Source: Bacteroidota bacterium
Lineage (GTDB): Bacteria; Bacteroidota; Bacteroidia; UBA8524
DNA length: 64,000 nt
Direction of reading: 5' to 3'
Assembly: GCA_016124735.1 (NCBI GenBank)
Contig: WGMZ01000033.1
Span: forward strand, 62,001 to 126,000
The translations under genes were made by a program, and so were the position numbers. The notes below the pieces were generated by a model that was given only the letters and a program-made list of their open reading frames with translations, ran no database searches and had not been told where the DNA came from. Below are positions 41,240-50,079 of the stretch, piece after piece (positions within the stretch are counted from its first letter, which is position 1; each line of letters opens with the position of its first letter).

Positions 41240-42014
41240 TTGCGCCAATTGTCCGGCATATAACAAGGCCAACCTGATTAAACTCGGTTTGAACCTGGAC
41301 AATATAGATTATGTGATTGCTCTGGCCGGGAATCCAAATACAGGAAAAAGTACGGTTTTCAATAACCTCACGGGCCTGCATCAGCACACCGGAAACTGGC
41401 CTGGCAAAACAGTATCCAGAGCCGAAGGGGGGTATTCATATGATGAAAAAAGATACAAAGTGGTGGATTTACCCGGAACGTATTCTTTATTATCTACCAG
41501 CACAGACGAAGAAGTAGCCAGAGATTTTATCTTGTTTGGCCAACCGGACGTAACCGTTATTGTGGTGGATGCGACACGCATTGAAAGGAACCTGAATCTG
41601 GTACTTCAAATTCTGGAGTTGACCAAACGAGCCGTGCTTTGTCTGAATTTAATGGATGAAGCAGAAAGAAATCACTTGGAAATTGATGTGCGCGGATTAT
41701 CCAAAGAATTGGGTGTGCCCGTAATACCCTGTGTGGCCAGAAAGATGGAGGGTATTCCAGAGTTACTTCAGGCTATCAAAGAAGTAGCCGATGGAGAGTT
41801 CATTTGCCGGCCTCCGCAAATTAAAAGTCATTCAAAAAAATTAAACCATGCCATCGCATCTCTATCCGAGAAACTGTTGGATTCTTACCCGGGCTTACCC
41901 AATGCCAAATGGGTTGCAATGCGATTGCTTGAAGGCGACAACAGCATCATTGAAGCGGTGCGTTCCGGAGAATTGGGAAATTTAAATGAAATACAACCCG
42001 GCGTCCAAGCCTAA
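41223..42014 (+). CDS. feoB: FeoB GTPase domain, separate gene
   Basis: A 263-residue soluble GTPase with no transmembrane helix. It starts with a Cys motif, MDTQHDCANCPAYN. The GTPase motifs are G1 GNPNTGKST (36-44), switch I/G2 HQHTGNWPGKTVS, G3 VVDLPGTYSL (82-85 DLPG) and G4 LNLMDEAE (NxxD); G5 is near CVARKMEG (170-177). LPNAKWVAMRLLEGDNSIIEAV begins the GDI-like helical domain, after which the gene stops. In ordinary FeoB this is the N-terminal half of one 700-800-residue protein. Here the membrane half is a separate gene beginning 13 bases later. It should regulate Fe2+ uptake by GTP hydrolysis together with the permease. Confidence 0.9.
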   Translation: MDTQHDCANCPAYNKANLIKLGLNLDNIDYVIALAGNPNTGKSTVFNNLTGLHQHTGNWPGKTVSRAEGGYSYDEKRYKVVDLPGTYSLLSTSTDEEVARDFILFGQPDVTVIVVDATRIERNLNLVLQILELTKRAVLCLNLMDEAERNHLEIDVRGLSKELGVPVIPCVARKMEGIPELLQAIKEVADGEFICRPPQIKSHSKKLNHAIASLSEKLLDSYPGLPNAKWVAMRLLEGDNSIIEAVRSGELGNLNEIQPGVQA

Positions 42015-42027
42015 ACCCGTCTGAACT

Positions 42028-43458
42028 ATGTCGAACAACAGAACGAAAGGAGAGGATATCATTGCCGCTGCCAACAGCGCAAGATGGGAGCTGGGAACGA
42101 ATTACCACGATTCTCTCATTGAGTCCATCTACGGAGAAGCTTCCCGGATTAGTCGGAATACGGTCAAACAAAAGGGTGACAAACAAGCCTACAGTTTCGA
42201 TTTAAAAATAGATAAAATCGTAACCAGCAGATGGCTTGGTTTTCCCATCATGTTTATTCTGCTGGCTCTTGTTTTTTGGATTACGGTATCCGGAGCAAAT
42301 TATCCGTCGGGGCTGCTCGCTTCACTGCTGATAGATACGCTTCATCCCATGTTAAAGGATCTGGCAACTACCATCCACATGCCCTGGTGGCTTAGTGGAG
42401 TGTTGATAGACGGTGCCTATTTATCCATGGCCTGGGTTATTGCAGTGATGCTGCCACCCATGGCAATCTTTTTTCCCATCTTTACCTTGCTGGAAGACCT
42501 CGGTTACCTGCCTCGGGTTGCATTTAATATGGACAACCTATTTCGCAAGGCTGGAGCGCATGGGAAACAAGCATTGACCATGAGTATGGGATTTGGATGC
42601 AACGCCGCAGGTGTGGTTGCGGCCCGCGTAATCGACAGCCCAAGAGAACGTTTGATTGCCATCATTACCAACAATTTTTCACTTTGCAATGGAAGATGGC
42701 CCACCCAAATTTTAATTGCAACCATCTTTATCGGAAGCCTGGTTCCTGCAAAAATCGCCGGATTGGTATCGGCCGGTGCCGTTGTAACGGTAGCTCTGTT
42801 GGGCATATTTTTTAGCCTGGCGGTTTCCTGGGGATTAAGCAAGACCGTGCTCAAAGGAGAAGCTTCCTCTTTTAGTCTGGAACTGCCCCCCTATCGTCCG
42901 CCTCAGGTGCTGCAAACACTTTACACATCATTGATTGACCGGACCATGATCGTGTTATGGCGCGCAGTAGTATTTGCCGTGCCAGCCGGAATCATCATCT
43001 GGCTCGTTGCAAATATTCATGTCGGAGATTTAAGTCTGGCAGAATATTTTATCGAGTGGTCGAACCCATTTGCCCTAGTGTTTGGATTGAATGGAGTGAT
43101 TCTGTTGGCATACATCATTGCTATTCCGGCAAATGAAATTGTTATTCCAACTGTACTAATGCTCACCGTGCTGAGTACGGGCATGTCTGATATCGGGGCC
43201 GGTTCTGGAGTCATGTTCGAAACAGACTCTATTGGAAACACCGCTTCGATTCTTCATGCCGGGGGCTGGACCCTTCTTACCGGAATCAATCTGATGTTGT
43301 TCAGCTTGCTCCACAATCCTTGTTCAACTACAATCATGACCATCTATAAAGAAACCCGAAGCGTAAAATGGACCCTGGTTTCTACTTTTCTACCCATCCT
43401 TCTTGGCTTGATTGTGACCTTCTTTACCACACAAGTTTGGTATCTGTTTCATGGATGA
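42028..43458 (+). CDS. feoB: FeoB Fe(II) permease domain, separate gene
   Basis: A 476-residue polytopic inner-membrane protein. Its first 45 residues (GEDIIAAANSARWELGTNYHDSLIESIYGEASR) look like the last GDI helix that follows the GTPase in fused FeoB. Two Gate domains follow. Gate 1 contains MSMGFGCNAAGVVAARVIDSPRERLIAIITNNFSLCNGRWPTQ with the conserved Cys191 and Cys220; Gate 2 spans about 300-470 (IPANEIVIPTVLMLT, HNPCSTTIMTIYKETRSVKWTLVS). The CNAAGV / CNGRWP variant differs from the CSARLPVY-type FeoB of enterobacteria and resembles clostridial-type FeoB. It imports ferrous iron across the inner membrane, with the GTPase and FeoA partner encoded upstream. Confidence 0.92.
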   Translation: MSNNRTKGEDIIAAANSARWELGTNYHDSLIESIYGEASRISRNTVKQKGDKQAYSFDLKIDKIVTSRWLGFPIMFILLALVFWITVSGANYPSGLLASLLIDTLHPMLKDLATTIHMPWWLSGVLIDGAYLSMAWVIAVMLPPMAIFFPIFTLLEDLGYLPRVAFNMDNLFRKAGAHGKQALTMSMGFGCNAAGVVAARVIDSPRERLIAIITNNFSLCNGRWPTQILIATIFIGSLVPAKIAGLVSAGAVVTVALLGIFFSLAVSWGLSKTVLKGEASSFSLELPPYRPPQVLQTLYTSLIDRTMIVLWRAVVFAVPAGIIIWLVANIHVGDLSLAEYFIEWSNPFALVFGLNGVILLAYIIAIPANEIVIPTVLMLTVLSTGMSDIGAGSGVMFETDSIGNTASILHAGGWTLLTGINLMLFSLLHNPCSTTIMTIYKETRSVKWTLVSTFLPILLGLIVTFFTTQVWYLFHG

Positions 43459-43496
43459 TTTTTCCGCCGGCGAAGAATAAAATATTCTTTATTTTT

Positions 43497-43515
43497 ATTT
43501 AGACTATTTCTAAAT
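43497..43515 (+). promoter_or_regulatory. Palindromic operator candidate upstream of the porin
   Basis: ATTTAGA-CTATT-TCTAAAT is a perfect 7-bp inverted repeat with a 5-base spacer, 16 bases before the porin ATG. It has the TTTAG...CTAAA form of DtxR-family sites and could give the porin-Rieske-imelysin genes separate metal control. Confidence 0.55.
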
Positions 43516-43531
43516 AACATATATTCGCCCC

Positions 43532-44755
43532 ATGAAACAGAAAAGGATATTACTCGCCCTGCTCGTTGCTTTGGGCGTACTTCAAGCTAAATCCCAGGTA
43601 TTGACCCGGGAAGATTCCCTCAATGCCGGACTGGTTTCTTCGAACAGTCCTACGGTACTTTCAGGATATGGACAGGCCAAGGTCGACTACGACTTACGTC
43701 AGAGAACAGGAACCGCTTCTCTGACACGGAACGTATTATTTGTTGGCCATCGCTTTAGCAAAAACATCAGTTTCTTTAGCGAATTAGAACTGGAAGATGC
43801 CAAAGTGAGTGGCGACAGTAAGGGAGAAATTTCCATGGAACAGTTGTTTCTTAAAATGAACGTGAATCCATCCAATTATATCGTAGCGGGTCTGTTCGTC
43901 CCAAGAATTGGTATCATTAACGAAAATCACCTTCCCAACACATTTAACGGAAATGACCGTCCTTATGTTGAAACCTTAATCATTCCATCCACCTGGAGAG
44001 AATTAGGAATTGGGTTCTACGGACAAAGTCGTCGTATTGCCGGACTGAACTATTCTGCGGCCATCATGAATGGATTAAATGCTGCCAACTTCCAATTCGG
44101 AAGCGGTATCATGGGAGGCCGACAAGAAGGAAGCCTGGCCACCGCTTCCAATATTGCTGTAACCGGTGCACTTCTTTACTATATTAAAAATTTCCGGATC
44201 CAGGCATCGGCTTATATCGGAGGCTCCAGCGGACTGAATAAAAGACAAGCCGACAGCCTCCAGATGAATTATGGTGCATTCGGCAGTCCGGTGGGTTTAT
44301 TTGATTTCAACGTTCAATACCACAATAATGGATGGCAGATCAAAGCACTGGCCACTCAGATTAATATTTTTGATGCCATGGCCATTAACCGAGCTTATGC
44401 CAACAACACCCCTGAAAGAATGTGGGGTGCCTATGTGGAAGCTGGTTATAATTTACTCCGCCTTTTCAAAAAAGATACGGAAAAGAACCTTACCTATTTC
44501 TGCCGCTACGAGCAGATGAATCTGGCTGCAAAACTCCCGGTAAACGGCATTCAGGACGATTTTCAAAAGAAACGCTACTTCGTTACCGGCTTAACATTCC
44601 AGCCTTTGCGTTCCGTTTCAATCAAGGCAGACTATGTGATGCAGTCGACCGGAAACTATAACGAATCGCTCTACAATGTCAATCCTTACAATTCCAGGAT
44701 TCCGTTCTATAACACGAATCATCATTTCAATCTCGGGATTGCTTACAGCTTTTAA
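43532..44755 (+). CDS. Outer-membrane beta-barrel porin (OprP/OprO-like)
   Basis: A 407-residue protein with a signal peptide ending in LQAKSQ and a 16-strand-type barrel pattern: VLSGYGQAKVDYDLRQRTGTASLTRNVLFVGHRFSKNISFFSELELEDAKV, LFVPRIGIINENHLP, and a last strand FNLGIAYSF. The FFSELELEDAKV and FVPRIGIINENHLPNTFNGNDRP segments are typical of the phosphate-selective porin O/P family in Bacteroidota, whose substrates are mostly unknown. It sits directly after the FeoB permease gene and 2 bases before the Rieske gene, so a role in moving iron or an iron complex across the outer membrane is likely by context only. Confidence 0.85.
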   Translation: MKQKRILLALLVALGVLQAKSQVLTREDSLNAGLVSSNSPTVLSGYGQAKVDYDLRQRTGTASLTRNVLFVGHRFSKNISFFSELELEDAKVSGDSKGEISMEQLFLKMNVNPSNYIVAGLFVPRIGIINENHLPNTFNGNDRPYVETLIIPSTWRELGIGFYGQSRRIAGLNYSAAIMNGLNAANFQFGSGIMGGRQEGSLATASNIAVTGALLYYIKNFRIQASAYIGGSSGLNKRQADSLQMNYGAFGSPVGLFDFNVQYHNNGWQIKALATQINIFDAMAINRAYANNTPERMWGAYVEAGYNLLRLFKKDTEKNLTYFCRYEQMNLAAKLPVNGIQDDFQKKRYFVTGLTFQPLRSVSIKADYVMQSTGNYNESLYNVNPYNSRIPFYNTNHHFNLGIAYSF

Positions 44756-44757
44756 TT

Positions 44758-45183
44758 ATGCAGCGTCGTCAATTTATACGAAGTTCCTGTACGCTTTGCG
44801 TGGGAATAGGTGCGGGTATCTCAGCCATTACCCTGTTGCAGGGTTGTGTCGCTGTTCCGGTTTATAAAACAAAACCACAGAGTAAAAATCTCGTTATTCC
44901 GGAAACCCAGTTTTTAGAAAACAAACTGGTGCTGGTTCGAACGCCGCAACTGGATTTTGACATCCTTTTGGTCAAAGATGAGGCGGATAAGTTTCATGCT
45001 CTGTACATGCAATGTTCGCATCAGAATCAACCCCTGACAGCAACCAACGACGGTCTTTTCTGTGCTTCACATGGAAGCCGTTTTGATCTAGATGGAAAAG
45101 TTCAGAAAGCGCCTGCTTCAAAGGAACTTCAACGTTTCCCCACTTACTACGAAAAACCGAATATTTTCATACAACTTTCTTGA
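44758..45183 (+). CDS. Rieske 2Fe-2S protein, Tat-type leader
   Basis: 141 residues beginning MQRRQFIRSSCTLCVG; the twin-arginine RRQFIR pattern and a following hydrophobic stretch fit a Tat signal, with a possible lipobox LLQGC (Cys30). The Rieske ligands are Cys86/His88 (YMQCSHQNQPL) and Cys102/His105 (FCASHGSRFDL), and the loop DGKVQKAPASKELQRFPTYY follows the usual Rieske layout. It is a small one-domain electron carrier in the envelope. Next to an imelysin and a di-haem protein it may pass electrons for ferric reduction, which is inference. Confidence 0.9.
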   Translation: MQRRQFIRSSCTLCVGIGAGISAITLLQGCVAVPVYKTKPQSKNLVIPETQFLENKLVLVRTPQLDFDILLVKDEADKFHALYMQCSHQNQPLTATNDGLFCASHGSRFDLDGKVQKAPASKELQRFPTYYEKPNIFIQLS

Positions 45184-45193
45184 TTATCCTCTA

Positions 45194-46261
45194 ATGAATA
45201 CAAAGAACATAAGCAGCGCGGCTCTTATTATATCCCTTATAGGAATTCATTCCTGCAGAAAAGCAGAGAATCCATCCGGAAGTTCCGGTACTCCGGAAGA
45301 AGTTCAGAAAGCCATCATATACCAATTGGCTGACAATGTCATCTTTGCTACCTACCAGGACATGGACAGTGGCGCTGTAGCACTTGAAACACATGTCAAT
45401 GCTTTTATTCAAAACGGAGGTGAAGAAGAGTTAAAAGCCTGTCGTGAATCCTGGTTGGCCATCCGTGGCGCCTGGGAAAAATCCGAAGGCTTTTTATTTG
45501 GACCAGTGGCTACTCAGAATGTGGACCCCCGCATAGACACCTGGCCGGTGAATTTCCAATCGCTCGATTCCGTGCTTACCCATAACAGCACTTTCGACAA
45601 CGCCTATATCGAATCTTTGGAGGATGCATTGCGCGGATTCCACCCGATTGAATACCTGATTTTTGGTCAGAACGGGGAGAAGAAAGCGGCGGATTTTACT
45701 CAAAGGCAAAAAGACTATCTATTGGCTCTTTCTCATAACCTGAGAGGATTATGTGATTTGGTGGTGAACGAATGGCATGGTGGTTATTACAAGGAATTTA
45801 CCCAACCGGGATCCGGATCTGTCTATGCCAATCAAAGAGAAGTTTACGAAGAAATTGTTCAAGCCATTATTGGCATTTGTGATGAAGTAGCCAATGGGAA
45901 AATACTGGAGCCATTTTCTGCCAACGACCCCAGTTTGGAAGAATCGCCCTTTTCGCAAAATTCAATGACTGATTTCACCAATAATATCAGAAGCGTGGCA
46001 AATATTTACTACGGTGCATATTCCAAAAACGGAAAAGGTCTTGAAGATTTTGTCAGGCTTTACAATCTATCACTTCATGGAAAAATCAGCATGGAGATCG
46101 AGGCAGCCATTAAATCACTTGAAAATATTAGCCTGCCTTTCGGACAGGCCATCACCGCAGAAGCCACCAAACTGCAAAGTGCAATGGATGCCATCAATGC
46201 ATTAAAAGAAACACTGGAAAACGAGCTTCTCCCCCTGGTTCAACTACATAGCGCAGAGTAA
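45194..46261 (+). CDS. Imelysin family lipoprotein (EfeO-like M75)
   Basis: 355 residues from MNTKNISSAALIISLIGIHSCRKAEN, a lipoprotein signal with lipid Cys at about residue 21; earlier in-frame codons overlap the Rieske gene. The imelysin core is seen in VALETHVNAFIQNGGEEELKACRESWLAIRGAWEKSEGFLFGPV, DPRIDTWPVNF and ALRGFHPIEYLIFG, the family's GxHxxE signature. It is a helical-bundle protein of the iron-regulated IrpA/EfeO group, expected to bind or process iron in the periplasm. The di-haem gene starts 3 bases after the stop. Confidence 0.9.
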   Translation: MNTKNISSAALIISLIGIHSCRKAENPSGSSGTPEEVQKAIIYQLADNVIFATYQDMDSGAVALETHVNAFIQNGGEEELKACRESWLAIRGAWEKSEGFLFGPVATQNVDPRIDTWPVNFQSLDSVLTHNSTFDNAYIESLEDALRGFHPIEYLIFGQNGEKKAADFTQRQKDYLLALSHNLRGLCDLVVNEWHGGYYKEFTQPGSGSVYANQREVYEEIVQAIIGICDEVANGKILEPFSANDPSLEESPFSQNSMTDFTNNIRSVANIYYGAYSKNGKGLEDFVRLYNLSLHGKISMEIEAAIKSLENISLPFGQAITAEATKLQSAMDAINALKETLENELLPLVQLHSAE

Positions 46262-46264
46262 TCA

Positions 46265-47659
46265 ATGAAACTTCAACATCCCAAATACCGGATCAAGGTT
46301 ATTGCTATTTTAGTCGCTTTGGTTGCTTTTGTCTTTGCCTGCCGGAAAGCAGTACCCCTTTCTGATTCCGAACAAAACGAATGGTATTCAGGTGGCATGC
46401 AAACCGTTTTCATCAGTGGATCGGGCGCCTATGGACAGCCCTTCCCTACCTTGAGCAAGGAAAAGCAGGAATTGCACGAGTTAGGAGACGTTGGCTTTGG
46501 TGCCATCTTCAATAGCGATCCAAAGCAAAGGAATTATGGACTAGGTCCCATTTTCAACCATGTTTCCTGTGCCTCCTGTCACATAGGTGATGGACGAGGA
46601 AAAGCACCCGAGACAGGAGAAGCCTTAGGTTCTCTTTTATTGCGAATCAGCGTGCCGGGCACAGATCCTCACGGTGGTCCTAAGCCCGTTCCATTTTACG
46701 GAGGACAACTTCAGCAGCGTTCCATTTTTGGTGCTGCCGCTGAAGCAGACGTGACGGTAAGCTACACTGAAAAAAGCTATCAATTTCCGGATGGAGAGTC
46801 GTACGCATTGAGAACTCCGGTTTATACCCTCAGCAACTACTATACTACAGGCCCCGGAAACATGATGGTTTCTGCGCGCATGGCAGCACCCGTATTTGGA
46901 TTGGGCCTGCTGGAAGCAATAAATGAGATGGATATTTTGGCTCTTCAGGACATCAATGATCAGGATGGCGATGGGATATCCGGAAAGGCCAACCGGGTAT
47001 GGGATATTGAAAAAAATGAGATGAATCTCGGTCGTTTTGGATGGAAGGCAGGCCAACCCAGCTTGATTCAACAGTCGGCTGCTGCCTATAACCAGGACAT
47101 GGGCATTACCAATCGTTTGTTTCCGGAAGAAAGCTCCCTCGGACAAACGCAGGGGAATCTGGCATCAAGTATTCAGGAGTTGTCAGATAGTACCTTGTAT
47201 GCTGTGGCATATTATGTTAAAAGTCTGGCAGTTCCCGGTCGGCGTCGGGCCAATGAGCCGCTTATTCAGCAAGGAAAAATTCTATTCAATCAAACAGGTT
47301 GTAATAGCTGCCATGTGCCCTCGTTCAGAACAGCTGCAAATATGGCTTTCCCGGAATTATCCAATCAATTGATCTATCCTTATACCGACTTACTCGTTCA
47401 TGATATGGGCAATGGTCTCGCCGATAATCGACCGGAATTTCTTGCCAACGGAACCGAATGGCGTACTCCTCCACTTTGGGGTATTGGGTTGAGCAAGATT
47501 GTTAACGGTCATAATAACTTCCTCCACGATGGCAGGGCGCGAAGCCTTACAGAAGCCATCATGTGGCATGGCGGGGAGGCGGAGAAAGCCAAATCTGGTT
47601 TTGAGAACCTCAATACTCAGGAAAGAAAAGCCCTCATTGCCTTTTTGGAAAGTTTATAG
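46265..47659 (+). CDS. Di-haem c-type oxidoreductase lipoprotein (DUF1111 / thiol oxidoreductase type)
   Basis: 464 residues with a lipoprotein signal (VFACRKAV, lipid Cys at residue 26). Two c-type haem motifs are present: VSCASCHIGDG (Cys102-Cys105-His106) and GCNSCHVPSF (Cys346-Cys349-His350). Typical segments of the DUF1111 family are VPGTDPHGGPKPVPFYGGQLQ, LRTPVYTLSNY, FGLGLLEAIN, GWKAGQPSL, DLLVHDMGNGL and WRTPPLWGIG. Members are electron-transfer or peroxidase-like proteins, usually paired with imelysins in iron-responsive operons. Here it closes the iron locus. Its stop is followed by 121 bases without features, then a convergent gene. Confidence 0.92.
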   Translation: MKLQHPKYRIKVIAILVALVAFVFACRKAVPLSDSEQNEWYSGGMQTVFISGSGAYGQPFPTLSKEKQELHELGDVGFGAIFNSDPKQRNYGLGPIFNHVSCASCHIGDGRGKAPETGEALGSLLLRISVPGTDPHGGPKPVPFYGGQLQQRSIFGAAAEADVTVSYTEKSYQFPDGESYALRTPVYTLSNYYTTGPGNMMVSARMAAPVFGLGLLEAINEMDILALQDINDQDGDGISGKANRVWDIEKNEMNLGRFGWKAGQPSLIQQSAAAYNQDMGITNRLFPEESSLGQTQGNLASSIQELSDSTLYAVAYYVKSLAVPGRRRANEPLIQQGKILFNQTGCNSCHVPSFRTAANMAFPELSNQLIYPYTDLLVHDMGNGLADNRPEFLANGTEWRTPPLWGIGLSKIVNGHNNFLHDGRARSLTEAIMWHGGEAEKAKSGFENLNTQERKALIAFLESL

Positions 47660-47780
47660 GCAATCGAACCAAAGGTCTGCTGTGAAAATAGTCCTGTTTC
47701 AATTTGCTGCGGATTTCGTCCATAGCGAAATATTCAATCAAAACCAGCGAAGGAATCCCTTTTGGTTATTGGCAAATCAT

Positions 47781-50063
47781 CTATTTGACTTTGATAAAAT
47801 ATACGCTTTGACTTTGCCCGTTGGCGAATTGAATTCGAATCCAATAATTTCCGGGAGCCAAGGTCTCAATATCGGCACTGAAATGGCTGGATGATTCCTG
47901 AACTACTAGCAAGTCAATCATCCTGCCCTGTGCATCGAAGCATTGGAAATATGGCGCGTCAAGGGGTGTATCCCAGCTCAGATGAATCTGAGTTTTTCCA
48001 GGGTTGGGATAGACATTCGGAGCAGCTATTCCGGCGGGAACAGGTAGGCCATTCGGACCTAATAACACACCAGCGGAGTCGGTAAGTACTTGACATAATA
48101 CCTGACTATATGCCAGAAAGCGAGCGTATCCCAAAGCTTTTTCTGAGGCCGATGGAATATATACGGCATTGAAGGTATTCGAATCAACCAGCCATTTACC
48201 TCCACTACCCCACCAATGGATATAATGGCCTGCACCTAAGGTATGAGACAAGTAAATGCTATCTCCATTTATACTTTTGATCACGTGGATCTTAAGTGAA
48301 TCATTGGTATGAATATCCATTAACATCGAGTCCCTGAATTGTTTGCAATAACTTGTACTCGTGGCTTCCAGGTAAAGCCACACTTTACAATTCAAGGAGT
48401 CTAAAGAGCCATATTTATAAGAAGCTGAGGAGGAAAAGGGGCTAGAAAACTGTCCATCTCCTGAGCTGCTCCACAAGAACTTGTAGCTCGTGTCAAATTG
48501 ATTATTGCCCAGAAGGTTTACCGAATCTCCGTTGTCTACATTATTTGGATCAACACCCAGCGTTAGTGGTCCCGGATCGATTGTTATAATCATCGTGTCT
48601 GATCTGTTATTGCCACATAATGATTCAGTCGCAGGTCTGCGGACAATGCTTATGCTGCATTGTTTTTTATCATTTGGACCAAAAATATACTTGGTCTGAA
48701 CAACACCGGTATCGGTAAAATATCCATCTCCCAAGGTTTCCCAAACGGCCGTTTGCCCTTTGGCAAAGGAATCGGATCCTGAAATGAATAGCGTGTCCGC
48801 AACCTTAGTAGTCCGATCTGGCCCCGCATAAAAAGCAGGTCCGGACGAAGAGTCTTCCACATAAATGGCGATACTCCTGGCAATCTCCATCCTCATAGGA
48901 CAACTATTATCCCAGGCATACACTGTGAGCAAGTAAGGCGAATGCGCAATCATGCTATTATCCGTTTTCCAATGCAAAACTCCTGTTGCATTTTGTGCCT
49001 GCCCATTATTGCTCGAAAAAGATGCTCCAGGAATTGAATGAAACCCTTCGATGAAACTTGTATCCATTCCGTTCGAGTCCAGTGTTGGAAAATCAATTGA
49101 AAAAGAATCTCCCGCACAGACCTGATAAGACTCGGGAACCACTATCCTCGGAGCCTGGGCAGCCGGATCGCAGCTAATAACCGTAACCTGCATATCTCTT
49201 CTGGTCCTTCCAATTACTGTGGGTACCCCGTTCATTGTTCTCCATTCCGTGACTTCTATAACAATGACGGCCAATTGATTGATCGTTGTTGGACGAAAAG
49301 ATAAATTTCCGCTTACCGGATCCAGATGAAATCCAGCTGGAGAAGCAAGATTCTGATTGGGCCAACCGAAAAAGGTGAGCGGACGAACATTACTGAATGG
49401 CCCTGAATAAGTAGCCGATTGGGAATCTGCTACCAATGCATTGACCAATTCAAAAGTAAATGAATCAACCAAATCAATACTATCTGTTGCAGCCATATTG
49501 TAAACCACATCTTTATTCGCACACAAATAACCAAGAGGCAGGTTTTTAAATATCGGAGAACTATTGCCGTTAACAACACATTTATTAAGCATAGCTTGTG
49601 TGTAGTAGTTTTGATTTGCCTGTCCGGTTGTAATTGCACTATTTCGACAGCAGAGTTGCCAGGACAAAATCCATTCACAGCAGGAATAACTGCTTAAATC
49701 AAGGGAATAGGAAAAGACATGTTCTTCTATTCCATAAGGAGAGGTCGAGCCGGCACAGCGACTTTGAATCGGACAATTCGAACCAATGCCGGTAACATCC
49801 GTAACGGATACCGTAGTTGGGTTGGATAAAGTAATTGTATCTGATCCACAGGTTGCTACCAACGTACTTTGAGCGAGTGGAATTCCATTGCAATCTTCAT
49901 AGATTTTTACGGTTACCTCATATTTCCCAGTATCAATATTTCGGTAAAAAATATCGGCTCCAAACAAATGAGTACCAAAGGAAAGGGAGTTGCACCCCAA
50001 GTATAAGAAGATGAAGAGAATATATCTCTCACATAAATTCCTCTTTAATACCTTGATTCTCAT
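47781..50063 (-). CDS. Large cysteine-rich secreted protein with T9SS type A sorting domain (paralogue 1 of 3)
   Basis: 760 residues. The signal peptide ends before THLFGADIFY. The N-terminal domain (about 35-290) has GKYEVTVKIYEDCNGIPL, VTDVTGIGSNCPIQSRCAGSTSPYGIEEHVF and SSYSCCEWILSWQLCCRNSAITTGQANQNYYTQ, rich in paired cysteines. A middle part has repeats of the form W.S.GDG.F....Y (VWETLGDGYFTDTGVVQTKYIFG, LWSSSGDGQFSSPFSSSASYKYG). The last 75 residues (AAPNVYPNPGKTQIHLSWDTPL, LAPGNYWIRIQFANGQS) are a type A sorting domain, so export is by the type IX system. The N-terminal THL-GAD...DCNG domain is a recurrent uncharacterised Bacteroidota family. Adjacent paralogues lie at 50080 and 52365-55441. 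Confidence 0.85.
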   Translation of the reverse strand: MRIKVLKRNLCERYILFIFLYLGCNSLSFGTHLFGADIFYRNIDTGKYEVTVKIYEDCNGIPLAQSTLVATCGSDTITLSNPTTVSVTDVTGIGSNCPIQSRCAGSTSPYGIEEHVFSYSLDLSSYSCCEWILSWQLCCRNSAITTGQANQNYYTQAMLNKCVVNGNSSPIFKNLPLGYLCANKDVVYNMAATDSIDLVDSFTFELVNALVADSQSATYSGPFSNVRPLTFFGWPNQNLASPAGFHLDPVSGNLSFRPTTINQLAVIVIEVTEWRTMNGVPTVIGRTRRDMQVTVISCDPAAQAPRIVVPESYQVCAGDSFSIDFPTLDSNGMDTSFIEGFHSIPGASFSSNNGQAQNATGVLHWKTDNSMIAHSPYLLTVYAWDNSCPMRMEIARSIAIYVEDSSSGPAFYAGPDRTTKVADTLFISGSDSFAKGQTAVWETLGDGYFTDTGVVQTKYIFGPNDKKQCSISIVRRPATESLCGNNRSDTMIITIDPGPLTLGVDPNNVDNGDSVNLLGNNQFDTSYKFLWSSSGDGQFSSPFSSSASYKYGSLDSLNCKVWLYLEATSTSYCKQFRDSMLMDIHTNDSLKIHVIKSINGDSIYLSHTLGAGHYIHWWGSGGKWLVDSNTFNAVYIPSASEKALGYARFLAYSQVLCQVLTDSAGVLLGPNGLPVPAGIAAPNVYPNPGKTQIHLSWDTPLDAPYFQCFDAQGRMIDLLVVQESSSHFSADIETLAPGNYWIRIQFANGQSQSVYFIKVK

Positions 50064-50079
50064 AGCAATTTCCCTCGTT

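Noticed and set aside
45092-45193. Longer N-terminus for the imelysin lipoprotein
   Set aside because: It overlaps the Rieske gene by 92 bases and would bury the lipoprotein signal that starts at 45194.
47499-47894. Open frame of 131 codons overlapping the end of the di-haem gene
   Set aside because: It lies in another frame of the di-haem gene and the convergent paralogue, with no start context or family resemblance.
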